DNA from: Aporrectodea caliginosa
Taxonomy: Eukaryota; Annelida; Clitellata; Crassiclitellata; Lumbricidae
Assembly (NCBI GenBank): GCA_020284085.1
Contig: JACEVL010000469.1
Location: forward strand, 657,501 to 721,500
DNA length: 64,000 nucleotides
Reading direction: 5' to 3'
A program made the translations under genes and the position numbers. Positions within the stretch are counted from its first letter, which is position 1. Every line of letters begins with the position of its first letter. This document shows positions 11,259-21,922 of this stretch, one piece after another. A model generated the notes under the pieces. It saw nothing but the letters and a program-made list of their open reading frames with translations, did no database searches and had not been told where the DNA came from.

Positions 11259-11814
11259 GTTTAGGTTCCTAAGATTAGTTAGTGTCCGTCGAGAATATGT
11301 AACATCTGTCGTCTCCTATCACTGTTTCCCCCAAGAACCACTCCTCTCCATCCAGCGTCTTCGTCCACGCCCCGCTGATTAGAACGTCAGCAGCAGTCGT
11401 AGGGTCCTTGGGTCGAAGGGCTCTCCTCCGACGTTGGATCGCCTGCTTCATCGCCACTTCGCCGGGCAGGCTCATGACTACTTGAGGTGTAACGAACTCA
11501 TTCAATATAGCAGTTGGAGCAGCTTCCGGACGACGTGCCGCCTCGACGAGAAGGTCATTGCGGACCGTTAGAGCTTCGGTGCGACCACTGCTTACGTCAT
11601 GTGCGTGAAGGGCAGATGCTCCCTTGATAACTGTTCCGTCGGCATCTGTCATGACGGTGACCTTGCAATTTAGGTCATGCCGTCTCTCGCAGCACCAATA
11701 ACTTACTCTTTTACAATCACACTTACGGGTGTAAGATTTGTTGTGTTGATATAAGTAGCCATCTATTGCAAGCAAACGAGAGCCCATTTGAGAATATGTT
11801 AATAAACTAGCCAT
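11259..11814 (-). pseudogene. FLYWCH zinc-finger exon of the MULE gene (exon 1)
   Basis: Starts at the ATG of 11814 in a good context (TGCAATGGCT). Residues 14-72 form a FLYWCH-type C2H2 finger: aromatic residues in DGYLYQH, W40 with C42, C50, then H70-A-H72. FLYWCH domains commonly precede animal MULE transposases and probably bind the terminal repeats. A conserved IFSTDTN segment follows near residue 173. The frame then hits TAA because ACTA is tandemly duplicated (TTAGTTAG on plus, 11275-11282). Skipping four bases restores LRNLN up to the splice donor. This lesion separates the finger from the transposase unless the base call is wrong. Confidence 0.88.
11275..11282. other. 4-bp duplication breaking the MULE reading frame
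   Basis: Plus strand TTAGTTAG. One TTAG copy is extra relative to the frame that continues to the splice donor at 11258. Confidence 0.75.
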
Positions 11815-11829
11815 TGCAAAGCTTAAGAA

Positions 11830-12480
11830 ACGTTAAGGAAGACGATGAAATTATGAGTATCTAACTGTTTAATTTGTAATAGTGCTGAAGAACATCTCTC
11901 TTTGCAGTCTACTCAGTTTATAAAGTGATTGAGAAAGCTCTCAGCATTTAAACTTCGCTGATTGGCTGAACCAAAGTTTCACAGGCACGCCAAAGCTAGC
12001 CCCCTTTGATTCTTCGTCAAACAAAAGCTTTTCAAGTGGCTGCTCAGAACAATTTCTTCAGAGATTCTTTCAAGTCCGACCAATTACGAAATTATCGAAT
12101 CACTCAAGCCATGGTAATCGGTGATGCGTAACAGTCTAATGCTGAGGAACGTTTAATAAAGCTCTAAGCAATTCAACTTCGCTTAAGTTTCACAAGCACA
12201 CCAAAGCTAGCCCCCTTTGATTCTTCGTCAAACAAAAGCTTTTCAAGTGGCTGCTCAGAACAATTTCTTCAGAGATTCTTTCAAGTCCGACCAATTACGA
12301 AATTATCGAATCACTCAAGCCATGGTAATCGGTGATGCGTAACAGTCTAATGCTGAGGAACGTTTAATAAAGCTCTAAGCAATTCAACTTCGCTTAAGTT
12401 TCACAAGCACACCAAAGCTAGCCCCCTTTGATTCTTCGTCAAACAAAGCTAGCCCCCTTTGATTCTTGGTGAAACAAAAG
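11830..12480 (-). promoter_or_regulatory. Presumed 5' region of the MULE gene with 211-bp tandem repeat
   Basis: A 211-bp unit starts at GCTAGC of 11995, 12206 and 12417. The third copy is only a stub, and a short CAAAGCTAGCCCCC echo is at 12445. It lies between the start codon and the right terminal repeat, so it probably contains promoter sequence; no TATA box was pinned down. Confidence 0.6.
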
Positions 12481-12481
12481 C

Positions 12482-12757
12482 GTATACTTCATAGTCCGAC
12501 CATTAAAAACTCTCAGCACTTTTCGGAAGTTTGATTTTCGGAGGTTTCATTTTCGGAGCTTAGACTTTTCGGAGCTTTGACTTTTCGGAGCTTTGATTTC
12601 TCAACAGTTAACTTTCGGAGGTTTCATTTTCGGAGCTTTGACTTTTCGGAGCTTTGACTTTTCGGAGCTTTGACTTTTCGGAGCTTTGATTTCTCAACAG
12701 TTAACTTTCGGAGCTGTGAATTTCGGAGCTTTGATTTTCGGAGCAATGCAGTGCACC
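12482..12757. repeat. Right terminal inverted repeat of the MULE, tandem 15-bp units
   Basis: Units of TTTTCGGAGCTTTGA, the reverse complement of the left units. The segment GATTTCTCAACAGTTAACTT is repeated twice within. Its inner edge carries GTATACTTCATAG in the same orientation as the left terminus. Confidence 0.9.
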
Positions 12758-12766
12758 CTGATCAAA
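12758..12766. repeat. Right 9-bp target-site duplication of the MULE
   Basis: CTGATCAAA, identical to 8747-8755. Confidence 0.9.
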
Positions 12767-12769
12767 ATA

Positions 12770-13455
12770 CCTCTGCATGTCGAATAAAGAATACTCTTAA
12801 ATTAAATTTTGTTGCGACTGTTCTGCTATTCTGATAGCATTTTGGCTACTTCTTTATTCATTTAGCCTCTGCGGTATTTTATTGATTCCAGAAGATTGGT
12901 CAATTATAACGAAACAATTTTATAAAAAGAAATATCTTTATGTTGCATATAAGTTCGATGAGACACAGTTTTCGACTGTTGTTTTTATGCTTGGCCTTCT
13001 TCTGTTTATGTTTGTATCCAAATTAGACGCAAATTAGACGCAAATAGATAGTAGGCCTATAGCTCTTTCTCGTATAGTCTATTAGTACAATTCTATTGTC
13101 ACCGATACCTAGCGTAACGAGTCAGTTCATCGTTTTGTCATGCAGTCATTTATGACCCCAGCTGGTAAACAACGCACAGTAATAATGTTGGTAGGATGAG
13201 AGTTAAGACGTAGCCTATATATCTGTACCGATTGCCTATGTTGTCTGGCCTCTGTTGTCCAACCACGCCTATAGCCAATCGAATGCTAATGTCTTCTGAC
13301 GTGCGTCGTCTATATTCAGGATTCAACATTCGGTTCTCATTAGTTCAAGAGAAGGATTCTATGAACTGAGGTCAATGAAATGCTTGTCAGTTTAGTCGTG
13401 TGGCTAAAAATTCCCGCGAGAATAATGGTTGCCCGTCTCTAAAGTATGACGCAAT
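12770..13455. other. No gene seen
   Basis: AT-rich, with a TAGGCCTA at 13052 and an ANTTAGACGCAAAT duplication near 13020. No coding or repeat family is recognised. Confidence 0.45.
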
Positions 13456-13479
13456 ATGTTAGGCCTATGTCATGTGCAT

Positions 13480-13655
13480 GGAGGTGTTTAAGGGGGTTTT
13501 CGGGGTTCAAACCCCCAAATAAGTTTCCGGAATTTTTAATAGGCTTTTGCATGCGAACTATAAAAAACCTTAACCTTTGCGAAAATTTTCAATGGAAAAC
13601 CCTCCAAATCTTAAAACCCCTCCGAATGTTTTTCCTGGCTACGCCCATGGTCATT
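13480..13655 (+). repeat. Dispersed repeat family E, copy 1
   Basis: Starts GGGGTTCAAACCCCC and ends near CCTGGCTACGCCCATGG. A similar sequence is at 23805-23940 (GGGTTCAACCCCCC, AATAAGTTTTCGAAATTT, ACTTAACTTTTGCG). It is probably a fragment of an unclassified transposon. Confidence 0.65.
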
Positions 13656-13850
13656 GTGTATGCTTGTGTGCATGCATTTATGTATATCAGCAATCCTCCT
13701 TGTAGTCCAATCATCCAAATAGGTGTAATGGTTTGATTGTGTATAGGTTCTAAGTTTCTAGGTTATACGCTATTCAAGTGTATACGCATAGATATATATA
13801 ATTATATATATATATATATATATATTACAAGGAATGTGTATAAAACCAGA
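13656..13850. other. AT-rich spacer
   Basis: Includes an AT dinucleotide run at 13794-13827. No gene. Confidence 0.4.
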
Positions 13851-13851
13851 G

Positions 13852-14522
13852 TAGGCCTATATGTGTATACATACCATAAACATTTCAGAGTGTATATAAT
13901 ATATTACATGGAATGTGTATAAAAACCAGGGTATATGTATATACCCTAAACATTTCAGAGTGTATATAATATATTACATGGAATGTGTAATATATTATAT
14001 ACACATTTCAGAGTGTATAGTCTATATATATTACATGGAATGTATAAAAACCAGGGTATATGTATATACCCTAAACATTTCAGAGTGTATACATATACCC
14101 TGATTCACTCAACTATAATGTATACACTTTCCCTGAAAAACCCCAGGATATACACCATGAAATTTTCCACTTATTTCTATGCACATACCCTGAAATCGGT
14201 GTTGAGGAAGAAAGATTAATATTTCCATCTTATCGATGATTTAAGAAATTTTAGCAAAAAAGAGCCTAAGACTCTTAGGCAGTATTCCATCATCAAAATA
14301 TATCAAATACTACATTGTGGCGATGTTAAAAATACGTCAGAAAGTCGACAGACTCTTCTCTTGACCCAGTCTACTACACCAACAGGGTATATCTATAGCA
14401 TGCTTTTCAGGTAATGTGCAATTCCCTGAGTGAATCAGGGTATATAAAATATTATACATATACCCTGAAATTTTCAGGGTATGTATACATAATACATATG
14501 CCCTGGTTATACACATACGCTG
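13852..14522. mobile_element. AT-rich inverted-repeat block, possible foldback element
   Basis: The left half has three to four tandem copies of a unit with palindromic AGGGTATATGTATATACCCT and CATTTCAGAGTGTATA. The right half has related inverted units, including the exact inverted pair CCCTGATTCACTCA (about 14097) and TGAGTGAATCAGGG (about 14427). No gene and no clear target duplication, so mobile origin is inferred. Confidence 0.5.
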
Positions 14523-15060
14523 TAACATATAAACTTATAATTGCCAGCATCAATATAAGCCAACATCATATATAAGGTATAAAATATTAAGATTAGGTTT
14601 TGGGGAAAGTGTCTGTTGTGCTTCAGAAACAATACGAAAAAGAGGCCAGCTGAAAAATCTAATTAACGGTTGATTAATGTTCATTTGGTTCGAGGCAGAA
14701 GATTTTTAAGAAGCTCATCAAGACTCTAATGAAATTCCTTTGGTTGTATAGTACGGAGTTGCACGAAGAGCAAGGACGCCTTATACGGCGGTCAGCCCGT
14801 AAAAACATCGGATCGTATCGTAGATAACTGCAAGAACAGTGTTTATATCGAAGGACTTCAATCTGTTAATCGAACGACTGGTCATATATAGTGGTTGGGT
14901 CGTGCATGTTGGTTTCTCAATCGTATACGATATGACTGGAGTATAGAGAGGACGGTGCTAGTGAAACGCCGAAGGGAGAATTGTAAACGAATAGTATAGC
15001 AATCGTTTACGGAGACATTTAGTCGATTCGAAGACAATTCGTATCTGTGTGAGATATGCA
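14523..15060. other. No gene seen
   Basis: No recognisable ORF, repeat family or RNA gene. Confidence 0.4.
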
Positions 15061-15245
15061 CGTATGTGTGTGTGTATGAATGTATGTATGTATTTATGTA
15101 TGCATGTATGTATGCATGTATGCATGCATGCATGTATGTATGTTTGTATGTTTGTAGGCCTATGTATGTATGCATGTTTGTATGTTCGTATGTGCATATA
15201 CAATACATCATATAATATATATGTATGTACGCATGTACGTATGTA
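15061..15245. repeat. Degenerate (TATG)n microsatellite
   Basis: ATGT, GCAT and TTGT variants, with a TAGGCCTA embedded at 15155. Confidence 0.9.
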
Positions 15246-15297
15246 TGCATGCCTGGAAGAAGCTAAATCTTTACAGAATGATTTATATAAATATTGA

Positions 15298-15365
15298 TGC
15301 TTTTATATAGCGGTCATAGAACCTATAAGTTACCGGTACCTAACAAAGGCGCTATCTAACAGATA
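15298..15365 (-). mobile_element. Retroposon 3'-end core next to the (TATG)n array
   Basis: Read on minus, it carries GGCGCT, then ACCGCTATATAAAA, then the degenerate (CATA)n array. This is the same order as at 33873 and 48286. The 5' part of the element is not recognised. Confidence 0.45.
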
Positions 15366-15369
15366 TAAA

Positions 15370-16615
15370 AAGGTTCGAATTGAGATAAGTTAAAAACCAC
15401 CGGGAAACCATTGGGTTTGACTGTCCCATTTCGTCAGATGGAAACACAAGTATACGGACCAATAGAATTCAAGTTGACTTCTTGTGACATTCATTTCTAC
15501 GTTTAGTGACGTTCGATAGGCATAGTTTGAAGGCATTTGACCCCAGAATGACCTGACATCCATCGAAAAAGAGCTTTACATTACCCACCATCAGTTGTGG
15601 AATATTTTATTCACTCTAAGTTGGTGATACCGTTATTTTTTGGAAATGTGAGAGGCTCCAATAGCTGACATTTCGTATAGACCTGCTAAAACAGATCATT
15701 TTAGGCAAAGGCCAATATTATAGGCGTATAGGCTATAAATGATTAGGCTACACAAACTAATATGTATCTGAGAGCCATTATTCCAACGAAGGGAGTGGCA
15801 GTCAGTTTCCTTTGAGTGGTCGTGTTCGTGTGATAAGTCATCACTCGGCAAATGAGACACGCGCTGAAAACAGACGAAAGACGAAAGAAAGGCGCTATAA
15901 AAATGATATGAACATCTGAGACGACATGACGTTGGTCTTTGTAGGAGTGTCATATTGCATCGACTTCCATTATTTTCCCGATTCTCAGTCGCCTTACTAT
16001 ATTATATTTTCTAATAGAAAAGCGTTTTTGCAGAAGAGAAAGTCAGGCAAAAGTCAAACTGCACAGGCCACGTTCTGAGACTATGCACTAGCGCAGGAAT
16101 AGGATATGCATGAGTACAAGGGTATCCGTATAAAGGTCCAAGAAGGTCAAGGTTATTTCCTCATCTTAAACGTTTCAATTTAGGTGCATCAAGTAATGTC
16201 AGACGTAGGCAAAGGAGATAGTGTAATCTTCTTAGCAACCAATTATTTAACATAATGGATCGAGGTCCAATTAGCACTGCTCTTACCCCCATGATATAAG
16301 CTCAGCCCGTTGTCCCCTAAAACGGAAGCATACTAAAATATTTGAATACCCTCTTATTTCTGTGGTTCAATCGTTGCCCCGGAATTGCCTTGTAGGGTTT
16401 TTGCCCCGCCCTTTAGTACCGCCGAATTTACTTTTACTCGAACGTCATTTCTCTTTTTCTCATCCGAAGTCTCTCTCCAGAAACAAATCTGATCCAATTC
16501 TTCTTGTTTGTGCGGAGATGGCAGATTTCTCAGCTGCTTTGAAGCTCTATTGCTCTCATCTTACAGGCAATCATTGGACGTTGCTCGTGTGACTTGACTG
16601 CCTCTCTAAGACCCA
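15370..16615. other. No gene seen
   Basis: Only short, featureless ORFs (for example 15696-15953 minus, 16362-16592 plus). Confidence 0.45.
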
Positions 16616-16617
16616 TA

Positions 16618-16670
16618 CGTCTGTCTGTCTATCTGTCTATCTGCCTGTCTGTCTGTCTGTCCGTCTCCGT
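16618..16670. repeat. (CTGT)n microsatellite
   Basis: CTGT units with CTAT interruptions. Confidence 0.85.
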
Positions 16671-16939
16671 TCGCCTCTTTCGAGACAGATTCAATCAGAT
16701 TTGTTGTCAAATGTTGTTCTTATCCTTCGGCTTCTTTTCTACCGCTTCTCATGTAAGTCTAGTTTTTTAAATAGCAATCTGTCTTTGAAATGTAGGCCTA
16801 TGTCTTAGTGGATTTGTTTTCTGGTAATTGGATTTGTTTTCCCGCATATGGAATTTGGGTAATCTTATACATAATTCAATCGTGTGGTGCTTTTAAGACG
16901 TCTGAAAACAACCAAAACGGTAGTTTATCTGGAATGATT

Positions 16940-17163
16940 ATTTCGCAAGTTGCTTTCGCTCAGGACACTCTCCACTGGTTTCCTCTGCCCCAGCGCCTCC
17001 AGTTCAAAATTAACTATTATGCGGAACTTTTTGGTCATCAGGGTAGCGCCCTCATAACTCAAAACTTCTGCATCTCGGTCTCTTCACTCTCTCCATGGTC
17101 GCTCCAGTCTCCTTGTGTCGAGAGCGCCTCTAAATAGTTGAGTGATGCTTTTATAAACGTCCG
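16940..17163 (+). pseudogene. LINE 3' fragment (RT C-terminus)
   Basis: The plus strand encodes DTLHWFPLPQRLQFKI, the LHWLPV-x-Q-R motif after the RT domain in CR1/L2-type LINEs. The frame decays after that. The fragment ends GAGCGCCTCTAAATAG and TTATAAACG directly before the hexanucleotide array, which is therefore its 3' tail. Confidence 0.7.
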
Positions 17164-17507
17164 ATTACAATTACAATTACAGTTACAATTAAAATTACAG
17201 TTACAATTACAATAACAATTACAGTTACAATTACAATTACAATTACAGTTACAATTACAGTTACAGTTACAGTTACAATTACAATTACAGTTACAGTTAC
17301 AGTTACAATTACAATTACAATTACAATTACAATTACAATTACAGTTACAATTACATTTACATTTACAATTACAATTACAGGTACAATTAAAATACAGTTA
17401 CAATTACAATTACAATTGCAGTTACAATTACAATTACAATTACAGGTACAGTTACAGTTACAATTACAATTACAATTACAGTTACAATTACAATTACAGT
17501 TACAATT
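17164..17507 (+). repeat. (ATTACA)n hexanucleotide array, LINE tail
   Basis: About 57 units of TTACAA with TTACAG, TTACAT and TTAAAA variants. It follows the LINE end directly. The same hexamer tails the LINE fragment at 33345-33640. Confidence 0.9.
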
Positions 17508-17509
17508 GT

Positions 17510-19567
17510 TCCTTTGCCTCTCCGGCAGATGTATATTGGACATTTTATTTACTCTAAACGCCGTGAATGTCTAAGTATATACGCTACTCCTGGACCAGTC
17601 TTGGTTTTCCCGATGTCGTCCGAGACTTCAATTTAGGAAGTGACTCTATATCTCCTACTTTTATTCAGTTTGCTTTACACAACTTAGTCACTAGTCAGCA
17701 CTGACGCTGCTTAAAACAGCTAAATCTCGCTGTGCTAAGTAGATCACGTATAGCAGCCGGCCATGGGTTTGCAATGGTAAGGCAGCAGATTCTTTTCATG
17801 TTTGTACATCATTATTGCCTTGACCTCTTAAACATCATATGATATCTCATATGGCCAATCCTATTCCAGGAAATTGGGGTGATCAGTCTGAAGTCATTAG
17901 GTCACGGAACTCTATGTTCCGAACGCATTCACCGCTGCCGCAAGTAAGTAAACTAAAGTAATGTAAATTAGGTAAATAAAATATTGACCTGGGTACAGGT
18001 TCGTCTTGGAGTTTGACTCTTCGAGCGACGGCCGACGGTGCGACGCCTTCGGCTAGCCGCTAGACGAGCGATGCTAGGCGAGCGACCAAGAAGAGCGATC
18101 GATCGCTTGACTCAAATGGGAAGCCCTGACCGTTTCTTTACTCCATTCGATCTCCATCATTCTTGTTGCTGCTGATTTCCTTCAAAGCACCCAGGCGCTT
18201 CATTACATGCTCTAAGTTTTTTGGTACAGCAACTAAGCTTCTCGCCAAGAGCCTCTGAGCTGTTTGCTAAGCTTCTTTCTAAGCAGCACCCACACACACG
18301 TATCGTCCGACTCACCCGTATTTGGAGCCCCGCATGTCTTAGCCAGTCTACACAAACAGATCGCTCTTCCTCACAGACAGTCTATTTAGAAGTCACACGA
18401 ACGTTTATCAAACCTAGAATCACGATCGCTTTACTGGCTTGCTCTGTTCGATATGCTGACTCACTCTGCTCACTTCGACCTGCCTCTGATCTATTTGCTC
18501 TCTTTGGCTTGATCAGAACGAATTTTTGTTTATTACGCTGATTTAACACACAAAATCAGACGCCTCTTGCGATGAATTAATTAAACACGCTCCTCGTTTA
18601 AATTGAAAAATCCTACGCCTAATTCAATTTTCAAAACATAAATAATCACTTGCAACGTAATTTTGATCTCTATCTCGCAACCGGATACGTTTCTTTCGAT
18701 GAAGAAGGAGAAAATGTAACAACTCTAGAAGGTTCTTTTTAACCAATTGGAGATTTCTGATTAAAAGAGAATAATGTATCATATATAGCGCCACATTCGC
18801 ATAGTTTAATCCCAAGAAAACAAGCGAAAAAGCATCCGTTTCAGCATTACCCATCTATCAGAGAATGTCGGGTGTGGCAAATGTCGTGATGTGGTAAAAA
18901 CAAAAACAAAATATCATCTGCATTATCAAATGCAGCACTCAAATCAAGAAGCAATAAAAAATGATTCTTTGCCAGAATCCATTGATTGAAATATATATGT
19001 TGTTGCTATGTTTGCCAGAAAACGCAGTGTTGCGGATGATTGAGATGTTGATAGTCATTGAGCTTTGTGTATTATCTTGACTACATGATACAGTTTTTAA
19101 GCAGCATCTCTTAGAAATAAAAAGCCACTGATTTTCATTTTCGCATGATTTGCTTCACTTAAATATAAATTGAAGTAGGCCTAGTGTACTCTAAATTGCG
19201 ACGTTTGGGAAGTAAAGCCGAAATTTGGTGCTTTGACCCATTTGCCCCGCATACACCTGGAACCACCACTGTTATTGCGATTTCCACAGTTTCCTAAATC
19301 AGTTCAAAGCAATATTATATGACATTGTATTTTCAGCGTAGGCCTACATCTAATGACACAGTATCATAATATATGTAAATATTAGTCATAACCCGGGCGA
19401 TATACACGACTTCGGTAGCTTGCACGAATTTATAAATAAATGTAAATTTATACCTTTTTACATAACGGCCATGTTATGGCCTCGACCCTTCTCAGTTTTC
19501 AATAGATTCATCGGGTGAAATCCTTGCCCGTTTTAATGGGTGCCACACCCTTTAAGTTTAAGGCCAT
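17510..19567. other. Stretch without a recognisable gene
   Basis: Contains a CpG-rich patch at 18020-18120 with several CGAGCGA motifs, and a 106-codon plus ORF (18221-18541) without recognisable domains. The rest is AT-rich. TAGGCCTA is at 19176 and 19339. Confidence 0.45.
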
Positions 19568-19576
19568 GGCACCGTG
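19568..19576. repeat. Left 9-bp target-site duplication of the foldback element
   Basis: GGCACCGTG, repeated exactly at 20390-20398. Confidence 0.85.
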
Positions 19577-20389
19577 GAGTCTAGGACAATTCCCCCCCGG
19601 TCAATTCCCCCCGGTCAATTCCCCCCCGTCAATTCCCCCCTGGTCAATTCCCCAGGTCAATTCCCCCCGGTCAATTCCCCCTATTCCCATATATATATAA
19701 TAATTATTATAAAATAATTACATATATTTTATATTATTATATAATTATATTTGTGCATATAAATTATATAATATATAATTAAATTAATATAATTAATTAT
19801 ATTAATAGAAATAATATATATATTATAATTCAATTTATAATTAATAATATATATAATAACAATATAATTAAATTATTATTATATAATAATTATTGTAATT
19901 AATCAATAACAATATAATTAATTATTATAAAATTATATGATATTAATAATATTAATATATATTTTTATAGATTATTAAATATTAATATAATTATATAAAT
20001 ACCTATGTATATGTGTATATATTATATTATATATATAATTTAATAATTATATATTATATAATAATTATATAATTATAATAATTAATATAATATATTAATA
20101 TTATATATTATACATATAATTTTAATAAATAATTAATATATTTATTAGTGATATTAATTATTATTACATATTATATATTATTTTAATAATTATATTACTA
20201 TAATAATTAATAAATATTATTATAATTAATTATATTATAGTTATAATTAATTATATTAATTTAATTATATATTATATAATTTATATGCACAAATATAATT
20301 ATTATATATATGTAGGGGTAATTGACGGGGGAATTGACCGGGGAATTGACCTGGGGGGGAATTGACCGGGGGGGAATTGTCCGGAACCC
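19577..20389. mobile_element. Non-autonomous MULE-like foldback element
   Basis: An 813-bp element flanked by the exact 9-bp repeat GGCACCGTG. Left end GAGTCTAGGACAATTCCCC; right end reversed GGGTTCCGGACAATTCCCC. The arms are arrays of about 12 bp (GGTCAATTCCCC) at 19587-19690, inverted at 20316-20378. The core is almost pure A/T. There is no coding capacity. The target length and tandem-unit arms match the large MULE at 8756-12757, although the arm sequences differ. Confidence 0.85.
19691..20315. repeat. AT-only core of the foldback element
   Basis: About 620 bp with only a handful of G or C bases, built from TATAATTAAT-like pieces with many small inverted repeats. Confidence 0.85.
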
Positions 20390-20398
20390 GGCACCGTG
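20390..20398. repeat. Right 9-bp target-site duplication of the foldback element
   Basis: GGCACCGTG, identical to 19568-19576. Confidence 0.85.
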
Positions 20399-20399
20399 T

Positions 20400-21355
20400 A
20401 AGGACCATGCATGCTAGCCAAAGATTCAATCTCTGGAATAAACCACCATAGCGCCCCTATCCATGTCATTATTCAGACTCGTTGTAATAAAAACTTCAAA
20501 GCTATGTCTGCGACTCTGAATCTTTCTGATGTCTAGCATCCAGCATCAATCCATTCGGCACAATTTGCTTGCTCTTCTCTCCATGTCGCCTCATACTTAC
20601 GTTAGTGCAAAGTTAGTCGTGTTTAAAATAGGCCTTCTTCATTGCAAACTCCGACACGATGTACGTGTACTGTAGAGTATAAGAGGCTGAAGACGAACAG
20701 AATCTACGGTCCTCTTAATGACCCCAATTATCGCTCGGTAGCGCAACCGCTTTGATGCATGGATTATCGTGACAAACGAGTAGATTATCTGCAGTCGCTT
20801 AACTATCCGCCCCTATATAGGCAACCGCGCACACTGGCATTCCGAAATAAGCACCCTGGAAAATGAAAGCAGTCAAGGACGTAAATCAGCTATTTCGGTG
20901 CATAATGTGTCTCGAAAACCCGGTGATACCCTGGCTATAAATCTCATCCTGAATTTAAGTGGACTGATATGGACGCGGATTCACCATCGTCCACACCACC
21001 ACCAGCCATAGCCTATTTGCACGAGGGTCACAATCTTGATGGGCTTCGTGGAGTACCCATTGAACCGGTCCAACTGACCGCTAAACAGTGGCGTGGATCG
21101 GAACGACGTTGATTATGCACGGATTATTGGATAATGGGTTGGTCTAGTCCTGATATGGATGCGCAGTAACAGCCTCTGTGTGTGATTGGTTCCCGAAGGA
21201 TGTCGGGTCCTTTGTGCATATTGTCGACGATGGCCTTCGTCTGGTGCTGCCGTGTTTATGTAGCACTTACTAAGCTAAGCCTTTGGGTCATCAACACAGA
21301 TAAATCAAGCCTCCGGTTGCATCGTTATAAATTAAGTTGTCTAGAAGATTGCTAG
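20400..21355. other. No gene seen
   Basis: Moderately GC-rich with broken frames throughout. Parts around 21040-21270 look like decayed coding or retroposon DNA but no motif could be named. Confidence 0.4.
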
Positions 21356-21358
21356 GGC

Positions 21359-21644
21359 AGCGTTTCCAAATGCCGCGAACCTGCTCTAGTGGTGCCGCGG
21401 CTGGGTAATATTTGTGCAGCTTTTCCTTTTGTAAATGTGAAAACAACTGGTAATCACTACGGCCATTGGTCTATTACTATTATTTACAATAGTGTAGAAA
21501 TAGTCGCAACACTGCGGTTGAATACATCATTAGAATAAAGAACTAATAATTATTGCAAGAAAATAATGCAATTAAGGCCAGGTGACTTTGGCTTAATGAC
21601 TTTTAGTAAGGATGCTTTGCTCTGAAAGAGGTTGGGAATAACTG
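21359..21644. mobile_element. Probable hAT-type miniature element
   Basis: Begins CAGCGTTTCCAAATGCCGCG and ends GGTTGGGAATAACTG, whose reverse complement is CAGTTATTCCCAACC. CAGxGxTTCCCAA termini are characteristic of hAT elements. The 8-bp flanks match only partly, so the insertion is old. Confidence 0.5.
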
Positions 21645-21920
21645 CTCTAATGCATAGTGTACATTGCAAGCTGACTACATTTAAACAAAGCAAAAATTAT
21701 ACATACAAACCAAGAATTGAATGAGAGAAGATATTGGGTAGGCCCTATATCAAGGAGAACATAGGGGGAGAAAGAGTTAGGTTAGTCGTAGGTGGCAAAA
21801 TGAAGAGCTTAAATAGCCAGATCTAAATCTAGGGAAACTTAGTTTATTTGTATAGCATCCTGGCAAGTAAGCATCTCTGTGTCAGGTTGTTAAAACCTGG
21901 GAGCTCACGGCTATGGGACC
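21645..21920. other. No gene seen
   Basis: AT-rich, without motifs. Confidence 0.35.
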
Positions 21921-21922
21921 GG

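Larger units (their letters stand above)
8756..12757 (-). mobile_element. Mutator-like DNA transposon (MULE) with FLYWCH, transposase and RING coding
   Basis: A 4002-bp element bounded by the 9-bp direct repeat CTGATCAAA. Its ends are inverted relatives: GGGTATACTTCATAGTTCCG at the left, and GGTGCACTGCATTGCTCCG when the right end is reversed. Inside the ends are inverted arrays of a 15-bp unit. The interior holds one two-exon minus-strand gene (FLYWCH finger, MULE DDE transposase, RING finger) and a 211-bp tandem repeat upstream of the gene. The coding frame carries two lesions, so this copy is probably no longer autonomous, but the near-complete structure implies a recent insertion. Assignment to the Mutator superfamily rests on transposase motifs and target-duplication length, which agree. 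Confidence 0.92.

Noticed and set aside
17164..17507. Telomere-like hexamer array
   Set aside because: The unit is TTACAA/TTACAG, not TTAGGG, and it sits directly after a LINE 3' end.
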